Both the position numbers and the translations under genes were made by a program. Below are positions 8,517 through 16,657 of a stretch of DNA of 64,000 bases, piece by piece; within the stretch, counting starts at the first letter, position 1, and each line of letters begins with the position of its first letter. The DNA is taken from the NCBI RefSeq assembly GCF_002077945.1, contig NZ_LVYD01000060.1:60475-124474 (forward strand). Direction: 5' to 3'. The stretch is from Niastella vici (GTDB taxonomy: Bacteria > Bacteroidota > Bacteroidia > Chitinophagales > Chitinophagaceae). The notes under the pieces were generated by a model. It saw only the letters and a list, made by a program, of their open reading frames with translations, did no database searches and was not told the origin of the DNA.

Positions 8517-10046
8517 ATGCCATCAGAAATTCCTTACGATCCTTCGCTGGTGCTGGGTAACCTGGTTTCCCAGGCGAAGCTGGATAATCTTGTCGCCATC
8601 AGCGCGCTGGAAGCGCCCATCGACGCGGCAGAAGACAACCTGAATACGTTGATCGCGACAAAACGGTCGATCGATATGACCATTCAGGAACTCATCAACA
8701 TGGGTATCGACACCGCCGACCTGGTAAAGGAAAGCGCCGCCGTTGGTCAGTCTATTCAGAGCGCCGCCACCGATTATGCTAAAGTTAAGGTCGACGGTCT
8801 TACGAAGATCCAGCCACTGAAGGCGAAGATCCAGACCATCGACGATGAAATTGAAAGTCCTATCGATTACAACAAGAGCGGGATCAAGACCATGCCGCTT
8901 TCTGCCGATTCGCTGAAAATGAATGTGCAGTATTTTGCCTTCGACGAAAACCAGCAGGACTCCAATACCCAGGCTGCCACCGTTAAAGGCTTTATCAGCA
9001 GTGAAATTGATTTTCTGGGCAAGTCATGGTCGTCACAGGCTTCTTCGGCTGTGCAAAGTCAAATGAACAGCCAGTATAGCCGTCACAGCATTTCGGGCAC
9101 ACTGGTCATCAGCATTACCTGTACGCACAAGAATGCCATGTTGCTGGCGCCCTTCATCATTGATGTAGATAAGGGTATCCGTGCCTGGAACCGGTTCTTT
9201 CCCGGTGATATGATCAACCCCACTGACCCCGCCGGCATTGCTCAAATTGCAGCGCAGGCCAATACCCCGCAGGAAAAATCGCTCACCCTGCTTTCCGGCG
9301 CCACCTACGGTTCCTGCTTTATAGGCATGGTGCATATCCTCAATACAACTACCACCACTTCTTCTGAGAGCGTGTATTCCGCTGCTTCCAGTATTCAAAC
9401 ACAGTTGACTGTTGGTGGCTGGTGGAGCAAGTACAGCGGCGGCTTCGGTGTTGATTCCAGTTTTTCAGAAGATGCCAAGAACCTGTTGAGCGCCCAGTCC
9501 ATCACTTCACATTGTACCCTGGTTACGGTGGGTTCCATTCCTTCCATCAAATCAAATACGGTGAATATGGCGGTGCAGGGCTTCTCGCAATTCGACGGCG
9601 CCCAGGCCATGACGCAGCTGGCTGCATTGCAGAATGCCACTGCCGGCGACAAGGATACGGTAGACTCTTCGGCTTCTGCAGCCAGGACCGGGCAGCAAAT
9701 GCTCGCCATGCAGAATTCCAAGATCCAGGGCGTACTGTCGGCGCTGGCGCCAATAGACAATGAGCAGAACAAGATCCTCGACGTAAACTCCATGATGGAT
9801 GCCATGGATGATTATATACAGAAGGCCCTTGCGGGAAATATTGGCGTGCCTATTAACTATTACCTGAAACCGATCACCAAATCGCAACTGGCCGAAATGT
9901 GGGTAGCCAAATATTACCCCGGCAGGTACCTGAACATAGCAGGTGATGATAGCGGTGGCGGTCCTGCCGGCAGTGCAACGGGCATCAGTGGAAGTTCGGG
10001 CGGCAGTAGCAACAGTAGCGGTAGTTCGGGAGGTTTTGGTAGTTAG
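8517..10046 (+). CDS. unknown-family ~500-aa protein A (paralogue of 10184-11656)
   Basis: This 509-aa protein has no signal peptide. The first ~120 residues are helical and coiled-coil-like (IDAAEDNLNTLIATKRSIDM, repeated heptads). The middle has MPLSADSLKM, QYFAFDENQ, SGTLVISITCTHK and IIDVDKGIRAWN, and a hydrophobic/Gly patch (LSGATYGSCFIGMVHIL). Then come GWWSKYSGGFGVDSSF and THCTLVTVGSIPSIKSN-like segments. The C-terminus is a Gly/Ser-rich tail (about residues 478-509). The next gene encodes a clear paralogue in the same order of motifs. The long amphipathic helices plus Gly-rich hydrophobic centre would suit an oligomerising or membrane-acting protein, but no known toxin family is recognised. 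The GC content is higher than that of the TIR operon. Confidence 0.85.
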   Translation: MPSEIPYDPSLVLGNLVSQAKLDNLVAISALEAPIDAAEDNLNTLIATKRSIDMTIQELINMGIDTADLVKESAAVGQSIQSAATDYAKVKVDGLTKIQPLKAKIQTIDDEIESPIDYNKSGIKTMPLSADSLKMNVQYFAFDENQQDSNTQAATVKGFISSEIDFLGKSWSSQASSAVQSQMNSQYSRHSISGTLVISITCTHKNAMLLAPFIIDVDKGIRAWNRFFPGDMINPTDPAGIAQIAAQANTPQEKSLTLLSGATYGSCFIGMVHILNTTTTTSSESVYSAASSIQTQLTVGGWWSKYSGGFGVDSSFSEDAKNLLSAQSITSHCTLVTVGSIPSIKSNTVNMAVQGFSQFDGAQAMTQLAALQNATAGDKDTVDSSASAARTGQQMLAMQNSKIQGVLSALAPIDNEQNKILDVNSMMDAMDDYIQKALAGNIGVPINYYLKPITKSQLAEMWVAKYYPGRYLNIAGDDSGGGPAGSATGISGSSGGSSNSSGSSGGFGS

Positions 10047-10058
10047 CCGCTGTTCCAG

Positions 10059-10158
10059 GTTGCCGGTTCCCGGTTACCAGGACCTTATTGCAGAATGCCT
10101 GCGAATAATCAGGCTGCTATTAATTTAAGCCCCGGTAACCGGAAACTGGTAACCGGCA
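10059..10158. repeat. imperfect inverted repeat between the paralogous genes
   Basis: Two arms built from GGTTACC/GGTAACC units face each other: 10059-10081 (ttgccggttcccggttacc) and 10130-10158 (cccggtaaccgg...ggtaaccggc). They could form a long hairpin between the two paralogues, or be a small dispersed palindromic element. It may attenuate or protect the transcript. No T-tract follows. Confidence 0.5.
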
Positions 10159-10183
10159 CCTATCAACTTATCAACTTTTAACC

Positions 10184-11656
10184 ATGCCTTCTTCGATCCC
10201 ATATACCCATCCATCGCTCGTACTGGGCAACATTGTGAAATCAGCAATCATCAGCCGGTTGCTGCAGATCAGCTCCCTGCAATCGCGCATTGATGCAGCG
10301 CAGGATAAAATGAATTCATTCATTGCTATGAAGCGGAGCCTCGAGATGACGGTGACCGAATTGTTGAATATGAACGTGGATGTGTCAGCCATTACAACCC
10401 GCATTGGTGAGATCGATAAGGAGATCACGACAGCGGCATCAGATTATATTACGGTGAGGCTGAGCAATGAGGCGGCCATACAAACGCTGAAAGAAGAGAT
10501 CAGTGAGCAGGAGGATGGGGCGTCGCTGGAAAGTCCCGTTGATTTTGCACGCAGCAAAATACTGATGCTTCCGCTTTCTGCCGATTCGCTTCACCTCGAT
10601 GCCCAGTATTTTTCTTATGACGAGAACCAGGAGAGCAATCCCCTGAATACCGTTAACCAGATCGAGAATTATCTCAAAGCGGCTACCGATGGTCTCGGCA
10701 CCCAGGCCTCTTCCGATGTCAGTAACAAAGCCATGGCGCAGATCAGCGTGCAGCGAAAGAACCACCAGTTGTCGGGAACCCTTATAATAACGGCCACCTG
10801 CACACACAGGAAAACAAAGCTGCTCGATCCCTGCATCCTGGATGTTGACAGGGCCATCGAAGTGTGGAATGCCAGCTATCCGGGCGACCCCATCGATATC
10901 ATGGCCCCGGCCATCCCGGCCGGTAATGTGGGTGGAACCGAATCTGCCGCGATCACCATTCTTTCCGGCGCCGCCCTCGGGAGTTGCTTTATTGGCATGG
11001 TGCATATGTTAAAGAATGATGCGGTGGGCAATAGCGGTGATGCCCTGACGGCCCTTGCTTCCAAATTGCAGGACCGGTTTAGGATCGGTAACTGGTTCGA
11101 AGAAGCTTCCGGCGGTTTTGGCGTGGATCCTTCCATGGCAACGGAGATCAAAAGCCTGCTCAGCACCCAAACACTGACCACGCATGTGAACCTGGTTACC
11201 CTGGGCGCCATCCCTTCTATCGGTTCTAACCAGATACAAATGGGTGTGAAGACTTTCGCGAACATCGATCCGGAGAAACTAAATACCTCCCTGGCTAATG
11301 CGACAACAGCGGAAAAAAGTACGATTGATCAGAGCGCCAATGCCGCCAAAACCGGCGCACGGGCCCTGGCCATACAGGGCGCCACCATTCGCAGCGTGAT
11401 GATGGGCCTGGGGAATATTGACCGGGGCGCCAATAACAAGGTAATGGATATCGCCTCCCTGATGGCCGCATTCGAGAATTATTTGCAAAAGATCGATACG
11501 GGCGAAGCCGGGGTACCTGTCAGCTTTTATGTAAAGAACATTACCAAAATACAATTGCTGAAGCTGTGGAAGGAAAAGTATTACCCCGATACCCCTGCGA
11601 AACCAACTGAAGAAAAGGATGACAGCAAGAGCAACGGTGGTTTCCCCTTTAAATAA
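10184..11656 (+). CDS. unknown-family ~490-aa protein B (paralogue of 8517-10046)
   Basis: This 490-aa protein is collinear with protein A. Shared blocks include PSLVLGNIV at the N-terminus, IDAAQDKMNSFIAMKRSLEM, MPLSADSLHLDAQYFSYDEN, SGTLIITATCTHRK, ILDVDRAIEVWNASYPGD, LSGAALGSCFIGMVHML, GGFGVDPSM and VTLGAIPSIGSNQIQMGV. It lacks the Gly/Ser tail and ends in a short charged tail (TEEKDDSKSNGG). No signal peptide or clear transmembrane helix is visible. The lysozyme gene starts 8 nt after its stop, so A, B and the lysozyme probably form one operon. Two diverged copies suggest a hetero-oligomer, as in two-component toxins or shells, but this is inference. Confidence 0.85.
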   Translation: MPSSIPYTHPSLVLGNIVKSAIISRLLQISSLQSRIDAAQDKMNSFIAMKRSLEMTVTELLNMNVDVSAITTRIGEIDKEITTAASDYITVRLSNEAAIQTLKEEISEQEDGASLESPVDFARSKILMLPLSADSLHLDAQYFSYDENQESNPLNTVNQIENYLKAATDGLGTQASSDVSNKAMAQISVQRKNHQLSGTLIITATCTHRKTKLLDPCILDVDRAIEVWNASYPGDPIDIMAPAIPAGNVGGTESAAITILSGAALGSCFIGMVHMLKNDAVGNSGDALTALASKLQDRFRIGNWFEEASGGFGVDPSMATEIKSLLSTQTLTTHVNLVTLGAIPSIGSNQIQMGVKTFANIDPEKLNTSLANATTAEKSTIDQSANAAKTGARALAIQGATIRSVMMGLGNIDRGANNKVMDIASLMAAFENYLQKIDTGEAGVPVSFYVKNITKIQLLKLWKEKYYPDTPAKPTEEKDDSKSNGGFPFK

Positions 11657-11663
11657 TTGAGCC

Positions 11664-13256
11664 ATGCAACAAGCGATCATAAGCCAGGAGATGATAGAGG
11701 CAGCGAGCCGGTTTACCGAAGCCTGCAGAGCCCACTATGTGCAAACGCGGCAATTGGTAAGAGCGCTTACTGCTGAGGCCGAACAGGATGGGGTAGTTGA
11801 TGCCTTTGGGGCCGGTCTTTCACCCATCAATTCTTTTTTACTCCCTTCCCAACCACTCACTGTATTTATTGAGCAGCTGCCCCGTCGTTATGCTGCCATC
11901 AGGGAATTGTTTTATGGATTGCACCGGGAGAACGAGGAGATGATACAAACGACGGAACGCTTCAGGAAGCAGCAGGCTGAATACACGGAGATTTTCGATA
12001 ACAATATCCGGAAGCTGATCCGCCTGCATGATGAGCTGGCGGGGTTTGTGAAGGGGAAGAACCTGAAGCCGGAAGCCCGCGACTGGGTGGAAGGGTATTT
12101 TCAGGTATTTAACCGGTGGATGCAGCAGGGGGCTCCCGGTGATTGGCAATCGATGGAGCAACAAATTATAACACCCGTTCTTGTGCTGAACAAAACGCAT
12201 AGTGGCAGCCCTTTCATCCACCGCAGTTCCTCAGCAGCTCTGGAGTGTAAGTTTGCCGGGCAAAACCTGTTGGCGCTTACGCATACCTATGGCTGCCGCC
12301 TCGAAGCGCATGCCGCTGTGTTTAAAAGGATCATTCGCCTGGCCGGTATATTGGATAAATACCTCAGCACCTCCCGTAATGAGCAAATTAAATACAATGA
12401 TCGCCGGGAGCGGAACCGCAGACGCAGAAAGGTGGTTGGAGCAGCTATCGGGCTGCCGGCATTACTATTGCTGTTGTATTTTATATACCGGGTGTTGCCT
12501 GATCCCCCGCAACCTGCCGGACTTATTACACAAGCCCTTCCGGTTACCACTTCGGGTAGCCATGCTACCGCTATTGCTACGGCAGACGTAAGTCGCCCTT
12601 CGCTCGACAGTGCGACCCTGGTATGTGGAATAGATATTTCAAAATACCAGGGTAATTTACTGGAAGACCTGAAAGCGCTGGACACATTTCATTTTGTCAT
12701 TTGCAAGGCAACGGAAGGCCTCACCCTAACGGATAATACATTTACAAGTAACTGGGAATGGTTAAAAAAGGCCCGCCTCATCAGGGGCGCCTATCATTTC
12801 TATATTTATGGCGACGATCCCCTGGCCCAGGCCCGTCATTTTCTGCAAACGACAGGCGCCTTTACGAATGCCGAAATGCCGCTCATACTCGATATTGAAG
12901 AAGGCGGGCTGGGACGAAAGGCTGGTATGGCCCTCAATGCCGACAGGGATGCACTTCAGGTACATCTGCTGAGCTTTCTGCAATACCTCAGCAAACAAAC
13001 AGGGCGGGCGCCCATCATTTACACCGATCTTAGCTTTGCCAATACCTGGCTGCATAATGAAGCATTTAGTGACTATCCTTTATGGCTGGCTGAGTATACC
13101 GGGAAGCCATCGCCGGTGCTGCCCTGGGCCTGGCGGAATAAGCAGGCTACTTTCTGGCAAAAGAGCTCCAGCTATACGATCGATTCGCGCAGTATCGATT
13201 ATGATGTGTTCGTTGGCACCGGCCGGGAACTGACAGCATTTATTAATGGGAAATGA
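11664..13256 (+). CDS. membrane-anchored GH25 muramidase with long N-terminal helical domain
   Basis: This 530-aa protein has three parts. Residues 1 to about 250 are soluble and helix-rich, of no recognised family. A basic stretch (RRERNRRRRK) precedes one membrane helix at about 256-278 (VVGAAIGLPALLLLLYFIY). Residues about 315-527 are a GH25 (Chalaropsis-type lysozyme) domain: VCGIDISKYQG, FVICKATEG, GAYHFY and the catalytic D-x-E in LILDIEEG. By the positive-inside rule the N-domain is cytoplasmic and the lysozyme domain periplasmic. It would cut peptidoglycan (beta-1,4 MurNAc-GlcNAc). The gene follows protein B by 8 nt. A cytoplasmic sensing or docking domain tied to a wall-cutting domain recalls lysis or export modules. 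A strong hairpin follows at 13280. Confidence 0.88.
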   Translation: MQQAIISQEMIEAASRFTEACRAHYVQTRQLVRALTAEAEQDGVVDAFGAGLSPINSFLLPSQPLTVFIEQLPRRYAAIRELFYGLHRENEEMIQTTERFRKQQAEYTEIFDNNIRKLIRLHDELAGFVKGKNLKPEARDWVEGYFQVFNRWMQQGAPGDWQSMEQQIITPVLVLNKTHSGSPFIHRSSSAALECKFAGQNLLALTHTYGCRLEAHAAVFKRIIRLAGILDKYLSTSRNEQIKYNDRRERNRRRRKVVGAAIGLPALLLLLYFIYRVLPDPPQPAGLITQALPVTTSGSHATAIATADVSRPSLDSATLVCGIDISKYQGNLLEDLKALDTFHFVICKATEGLTLTDNTFTSNWEWLKKARLIRGAYHFYIYGDDPLAQARHFLQTTGAFTNAEMPLILDIEEGGLGRKAGMALNADRDALQVHLLSFLQYLSKQTGRAPIIYTDLSFANTWLHNEAFSDYPLWLAEYTGKPSPVLPWAWRNKQATFWQKSSSYTIDSRSIDYDVFVGTGRELTAFINGK

Positions 13257-13279
13257 GCATGATTGTTCAGAAAATAAAA

Positions 13280-13307
13280 CAGCCCTCCCGATGCATCGGG
13301 AGGGCTG
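13280..13307. terminator. bidirectional terminator, perfect 28-nt palindrome (copy 1)
   Basis: A perfect palindrome, half-site CAGCCCTCCCGATG and its complement, is flanked by an A-rich run on the left and tattttaat on the right. It lies between the convergent genes 11664-13256 and 13324-13722 and can stop both. An identical copy is at 16381-16408. Confidence 0.85.
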
Positions 13308-13323
13308 CTATTTTAATCATTGA

Positions 13324-13722
13324 TTACTCAACCCAGTACACTAATGTAACTTCAATAAAACCATCATCGCCTTCCTGGCTGGGGTCAAGCGTCACTGTCT
13401 TTGACACTGCACCATCCCAATTGCCGGGGTAGGCGCCGAAAGTGTATGTGCCCGCAGGCAATCCTTCAAATTCATTACCTTCCTGGTTGGTAGGATCATA
13501 ATAAATGCCGGTGGCCACATTTTTGGCCCAAAATCCGCGCAATCCTGTACCTCCGGTAACGGGGCTGCCATCGGTATGCACCAGATTAATGCGTACTGCG
13601 TAGGCAGTAGTGATGTTGTTTTGTTGAAAGGGCCGTACCAGAAGGGGAGATACTGAAGTGGCGGAAGTAGTCTGGATAACAAATAACAGTGCCAGAACAG
13701 GGAAGATAAGTGTTTTTCTCAT
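13324..13722 (-). CDS. small secreted beta-sandwich-like protein
   Basis: This 132-aa product has a signal peptide (MRKTLIFPVLALLFVIQTTSA, cleavage about residue 21). The mature part contains RINLVHTDGSPVTGGTGLRGFWAKN and FEGLPAGTYTFGAYPGNW. The pattern 'extra property ... L-P-A-G-x-Y-x-x' is typical of carboxypeptidase-regulatory-like (CarboxypepD_reg) or similar beta-sandwich modules. No enzyme residues are seen. Its role is unknown; it may bind a partner at the surface. Confidence 0.7.
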   Translation of the reverse strand: MRKTLIFPVLALLFVIQTTSATSVSPLLVRPFQQNNITTAYAVRINLVHTDGSPVTGGTGLRGFWAKNVATGIYYDPTNQEGNEFEGLPAGTYTFGAYPGNWDGAVSKTVTLDPSQEGDDGFIEVTLVYWVE

Positions 13723-13970
13723 TGGATAAAACGGTTTTATGGTGAATTATCGAATTTAGGCAGATTAACTTATATCGCCAAACCATAAACGATTAACAAA
13801 ACCTGAATTATTTTATCATGTGAATTAAAGTTATGCTGTATCAAAAACGAACACTGCTGTATCAAAATCGTGCTGTTCAATGGCGCCCAATGGCTCCCAA
13901 TTTATTGATGCTCATATGAACTGTTAAACTGGCATTTCATTAGTGCTATTGATCTCAATTCAACCCGTTT

Positions 13971-16349
13971 ATGATTAAAAATTATTTTAAAACCGCATGG
14001 CGTAACCTGATGAAGAGCAAGGTGTTTTCTTTCATCAATATTCTTGGATTGACCATTGGAATAACGGTGTGCATGATGATCTTTCTTTTTATCATGAATG
14101 AATTCAGTGTTGACAGGTTCCATAAAAATAACGACCGAATTTTCCGGGTAATGCGGGGCATTGAGAATGATGGAAAGCAAGGCAGTGTATCTTATTTGTC
14201 GGGACTTCATGCGCCTGCGCTGTTAAATGATTTTAAAGGCGAAATAGTAAAAGCAGTCCGCATAAATAAAAACGATGACCTGTTAACTGTTGGTAACAGG
14301 TCTTTTCATGAAAAGAAAGTAATCGATGTGGACCCTGATTTCTTCGACCTGTTTTCTTTTCCATTAATTAAAGGTAATGCCGCCACCGTTTTGAAAGATC
14401 TCAACAGCGTTGTATTAACAGAAACAACAGCAAAGAAATATTTTGGAAGTATTGAGAATGCCATGGGTAAGGTAATTGAGATGGATAAAAGTCTGCAATT
14501 AAAGGTTACCGGCATTGCCAAAGATGTTCCTTCCAATTCGCATTTGTATTTTGACGTGGTAGTGCCACTGGTTAATTATAAAGATGCAGGATGGATGAAG
14601 ACATGGATCAGTAATGGCGTATTTACCTATGTGTTGCTTGATCCGAAAGTGTCGCGTAAGCAGGTGGAGAGCCACCTGCCTCAGTATATGGAAAAATATC
14701 TGGGCGGTGATCTAAGAAAATATGGTTTTCACTGGACGCTTTTCCTTACGCCTTTAAAAGATATTTATTTCGGCGATGCTACCTTTGACGACGTTAAACA
14801 CGGTGATAAAACGGTCGTTTATATTTTTCTTTCCATCGCTGTATTAATTCTCCTGATCGCCTGCATCAATTTTATGAACCTTTCTACCATTCGTGCAGTT
14901 GACCGCTCAAAAGAAGTTGGCTTGCGTAAAGTGCTGGGCGCCTTGCGTAATAGCCTTATATGGCAGTTTATTGGTGAAAGCGTTTTACTTACCACCATTT
15001 CATGTATACTTTCCGTTGGGTTATTGATATTGGTAATGCCCTGGTTAAATCAATTGCTTGGTTATACTTTAACTGTTTCCTGGAATGCATGGCCCATTTA
15101 TCTTTTCCTGGTTGGGGTTATTATTGTTGTAGGATTTTTGGCGGGCAGCTATCCTGCATTTTTCTTATCGGCCTTCTCGCCGATAGAAGCAATAAAGGGT
15201 AAGTTGAAATTAGGCAAAGGCGGCGCCACCTTCCGCCAGGCACTGGTGGTTGTACAATTCAGCATTTCCGTATTTCTCATCGTGGGCACCATGATCATTA
15301 CCAAACAGATGCGTTATGTAAAGAACAAGCAACTGGGCTATAATAAAGAGCAAACTGTAATTGTAAATCTCGATAACGATGATATCAATAAAAACAGGCG
15401 GGTTTTCAAGACTGACCTGCAAAATCAAAGCCTTATTCAAAGCGTTTCGTTAATGTCTGGTGAACCCGGTGGTTTTTTTGATAGTCAAATGTTTGATGTA
15501 GAGGACCGCGCAGAAAAATGGAATGCACGAACGGAGTTTGCAGATTTTGAATTTGTAAAAACCTTAGGTTTAAAGATCATAGCAGGAAGAGATCTCTCCG
15601 CATCTTTTCCAACAGATACAATGGATGCTGTTTTAATAAATAGAACGGCTGCTGCAAAACTTGGATGGACACCACAGCAAGCCATTGGCAAATGGATACA
15701 AAACACGGTGAGGGATAAGGCAAAACGCCATGTTGTTGGCGTGGTAGCCGATTTCAATTTTCAGTCTTTAAAACAGGAGGTAGAACCACTTATTATTTCA
15801 CCCAACACCGATAGGAGAGTGGTGTTAATAAAACTGAAAGGTGGCAATATACAGGCCGGGATTAATACGATAGAAAAGCAGTATAAAAAAGTAGCTTCAG
15901 CTTATCCATTTGAATATAAATTTTTAGATGAGCAGTTTAATGATCTGTATAAAAAAGATCTCAGGCAGCAAACTATTTTATCGGTGTTTGCCATGCTGGC
16001 CATTTTTGTTGCCTGTCTTGGATTGTTTGGATTGGCTTCCTTTACCGCTACAAAACGGTTTAAGGAAATTGGGGTAAGAAAAGTGTTGGGCTCATCCGTG
16101 CAGGGCATTGTTGTTTTGTTATCGAAAGACCTGTTAAGGCCCGTATTAATAGCATCCTGCATTGCATTGCCTGTTGGTTATTGGGTTATGAATAAATGGC
16201 TGCAAAACTTCGCTTATAAGACAAGCTTAAGCTGGTGGGTATTTGGCCTGGCCGCACTGATAACCTTTGGGATCGCCTTATTAACGGTATGCATAAAAGC
16301 CATCAGGGCAGCCATTGCAAACCCGGTGAAGAGTTTGAGAACGGAGTAG
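13971..16349 (+). CDS. ABC-type antimicrobial-peptide/macrolide exporter permease (FtsX/MacB-like)
   Basis: This 792-aa product has the standard architecture: an N-terminal helix (VFSFINILGLTIGITVCMMIFLF, about 17-40), a large periplasmic MacB_PCD domain, three FtsX helices (about 285-400), a second periplasmic domain and a second FtsX core at the C-terminus (LAIFVACLGLFGLASF, RFKEIGVRKVLGSS, LLRPVLIASCIALPVGYW). Two RSKEVGLRKVLGA / RFKEIGVRKVLGSS motifs mark the two halves. The ATPase partner is not in the window. Such permeases usually work with a MacB/LolD-type ATPase and often respond to envelope stress. No adjacent two-component genes are present here. Confidence 0.92.
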   Translation: MIKNYFKTAWRNLMKSKVFSFINILGLTIGITVCMMIFLFIMNEFSVDRFHKNNDRIFRVMRGIENDGKQGSVSYLSGLHAPALLNDFKGEIVKAVRINKNDDLLTVGNRSFHEKKVIDVDPDFFDLFSFPLIKGNAATVLKDLNSVVLTETTAKKYFGSIENAMGKVIEMDKSLQLKVTGIAKDVPSNSHLYFDVVVPLVNYKDAGWMKTWISNGVFTYVLLDPKVSRKQVESHLPQYMEKYLGGDLRKYGFHWTLFLTPLKDIYFGDATFDDVKHGDKTVVYIFLSIAVLILLIACINFMNLSTIRAVDRSKEVGLRKVLGALRNSLIWQFIGESVLLTTISCILSVGLLILVMPWLNQLLGYTLTVSWNAWPIYLFLVGVIIVVGFLAGSYPAFFLSAFSPIEAIKGKLKLGKGGATFRQALVVVQFSISVFLIVGTMIITKQMRYVKNKQLGYNKEQTVIVNLDNDDINKNRRVFKTDLQNQSLIQSVSLMSGEPGGFFDSQMFDVEDRAEKWNARTEFADFEFVKTLGLKIIAGRDLSASFPTDTMDAVLINRTAAAKLGWTPQQAIGKWIQNTVRDKAKRHVVGVVADFNFQSLKQEVEPLIISPNTDRRVVLIKLKGGNIQAGINTIEKQYKKVASAYPFEYKFLDEQFNDLYKKDLRQQTILSVFAMLAIFVACLGLFGLASFTATKRFKEIGVRKVLGSSVQGIVVLLSKDLLRPVLIASCIALPVGYWVMNKWLQNFAYKTSLSWWVFGLAALITFGIALLTVCIKAIRAAIANPVKSLRTE

Positions 16350-16380
16350 TAATAATGCCTGGTGAGCAATCAAAATAAAA

Positions 16381-16408
16381 CAGCCCTCCCGATGCATCGG
16401 GAGGGCTG
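16381..16408. terminator. terminator, perfect 28-nt palindrome (copy 2)
   Basis: This is identical base for base to 13280-13307, including a shared aaaataaaa stretch on its left. It lies 31 nt after the permease stop and probably ends that transcript. The two copies, 3.1 kb apart, bracket 13324-16349. Confidence 0.8.
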
Positions 16409-16657
16409 TTAAGTATATCGCTCTTTATTCAACGTTTGGGGTTTTATGGAATATTTAACTGGAAAGACTTAATCTGCGCTTAACAGACAAAACACGGATT
16501 TGTTGCCGCAGACCTATACTTTTGACCGCCGGGTTAAGCAGTTATTAAGGAATTGTAAACTCATACCTTATCCGCCCGAGGTACTGACTCTTATTGGGTT
16601 GGTATATCTTCTTTTTTATTATATTAACAGTGTTTTGCGTATAAACCCAAACTCATA

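Noticed and set aside
9033..9887. Several minus-strand frames within protein A
   Set aside because: Overlap a longer well-supported gene; compositionally shadow frames.
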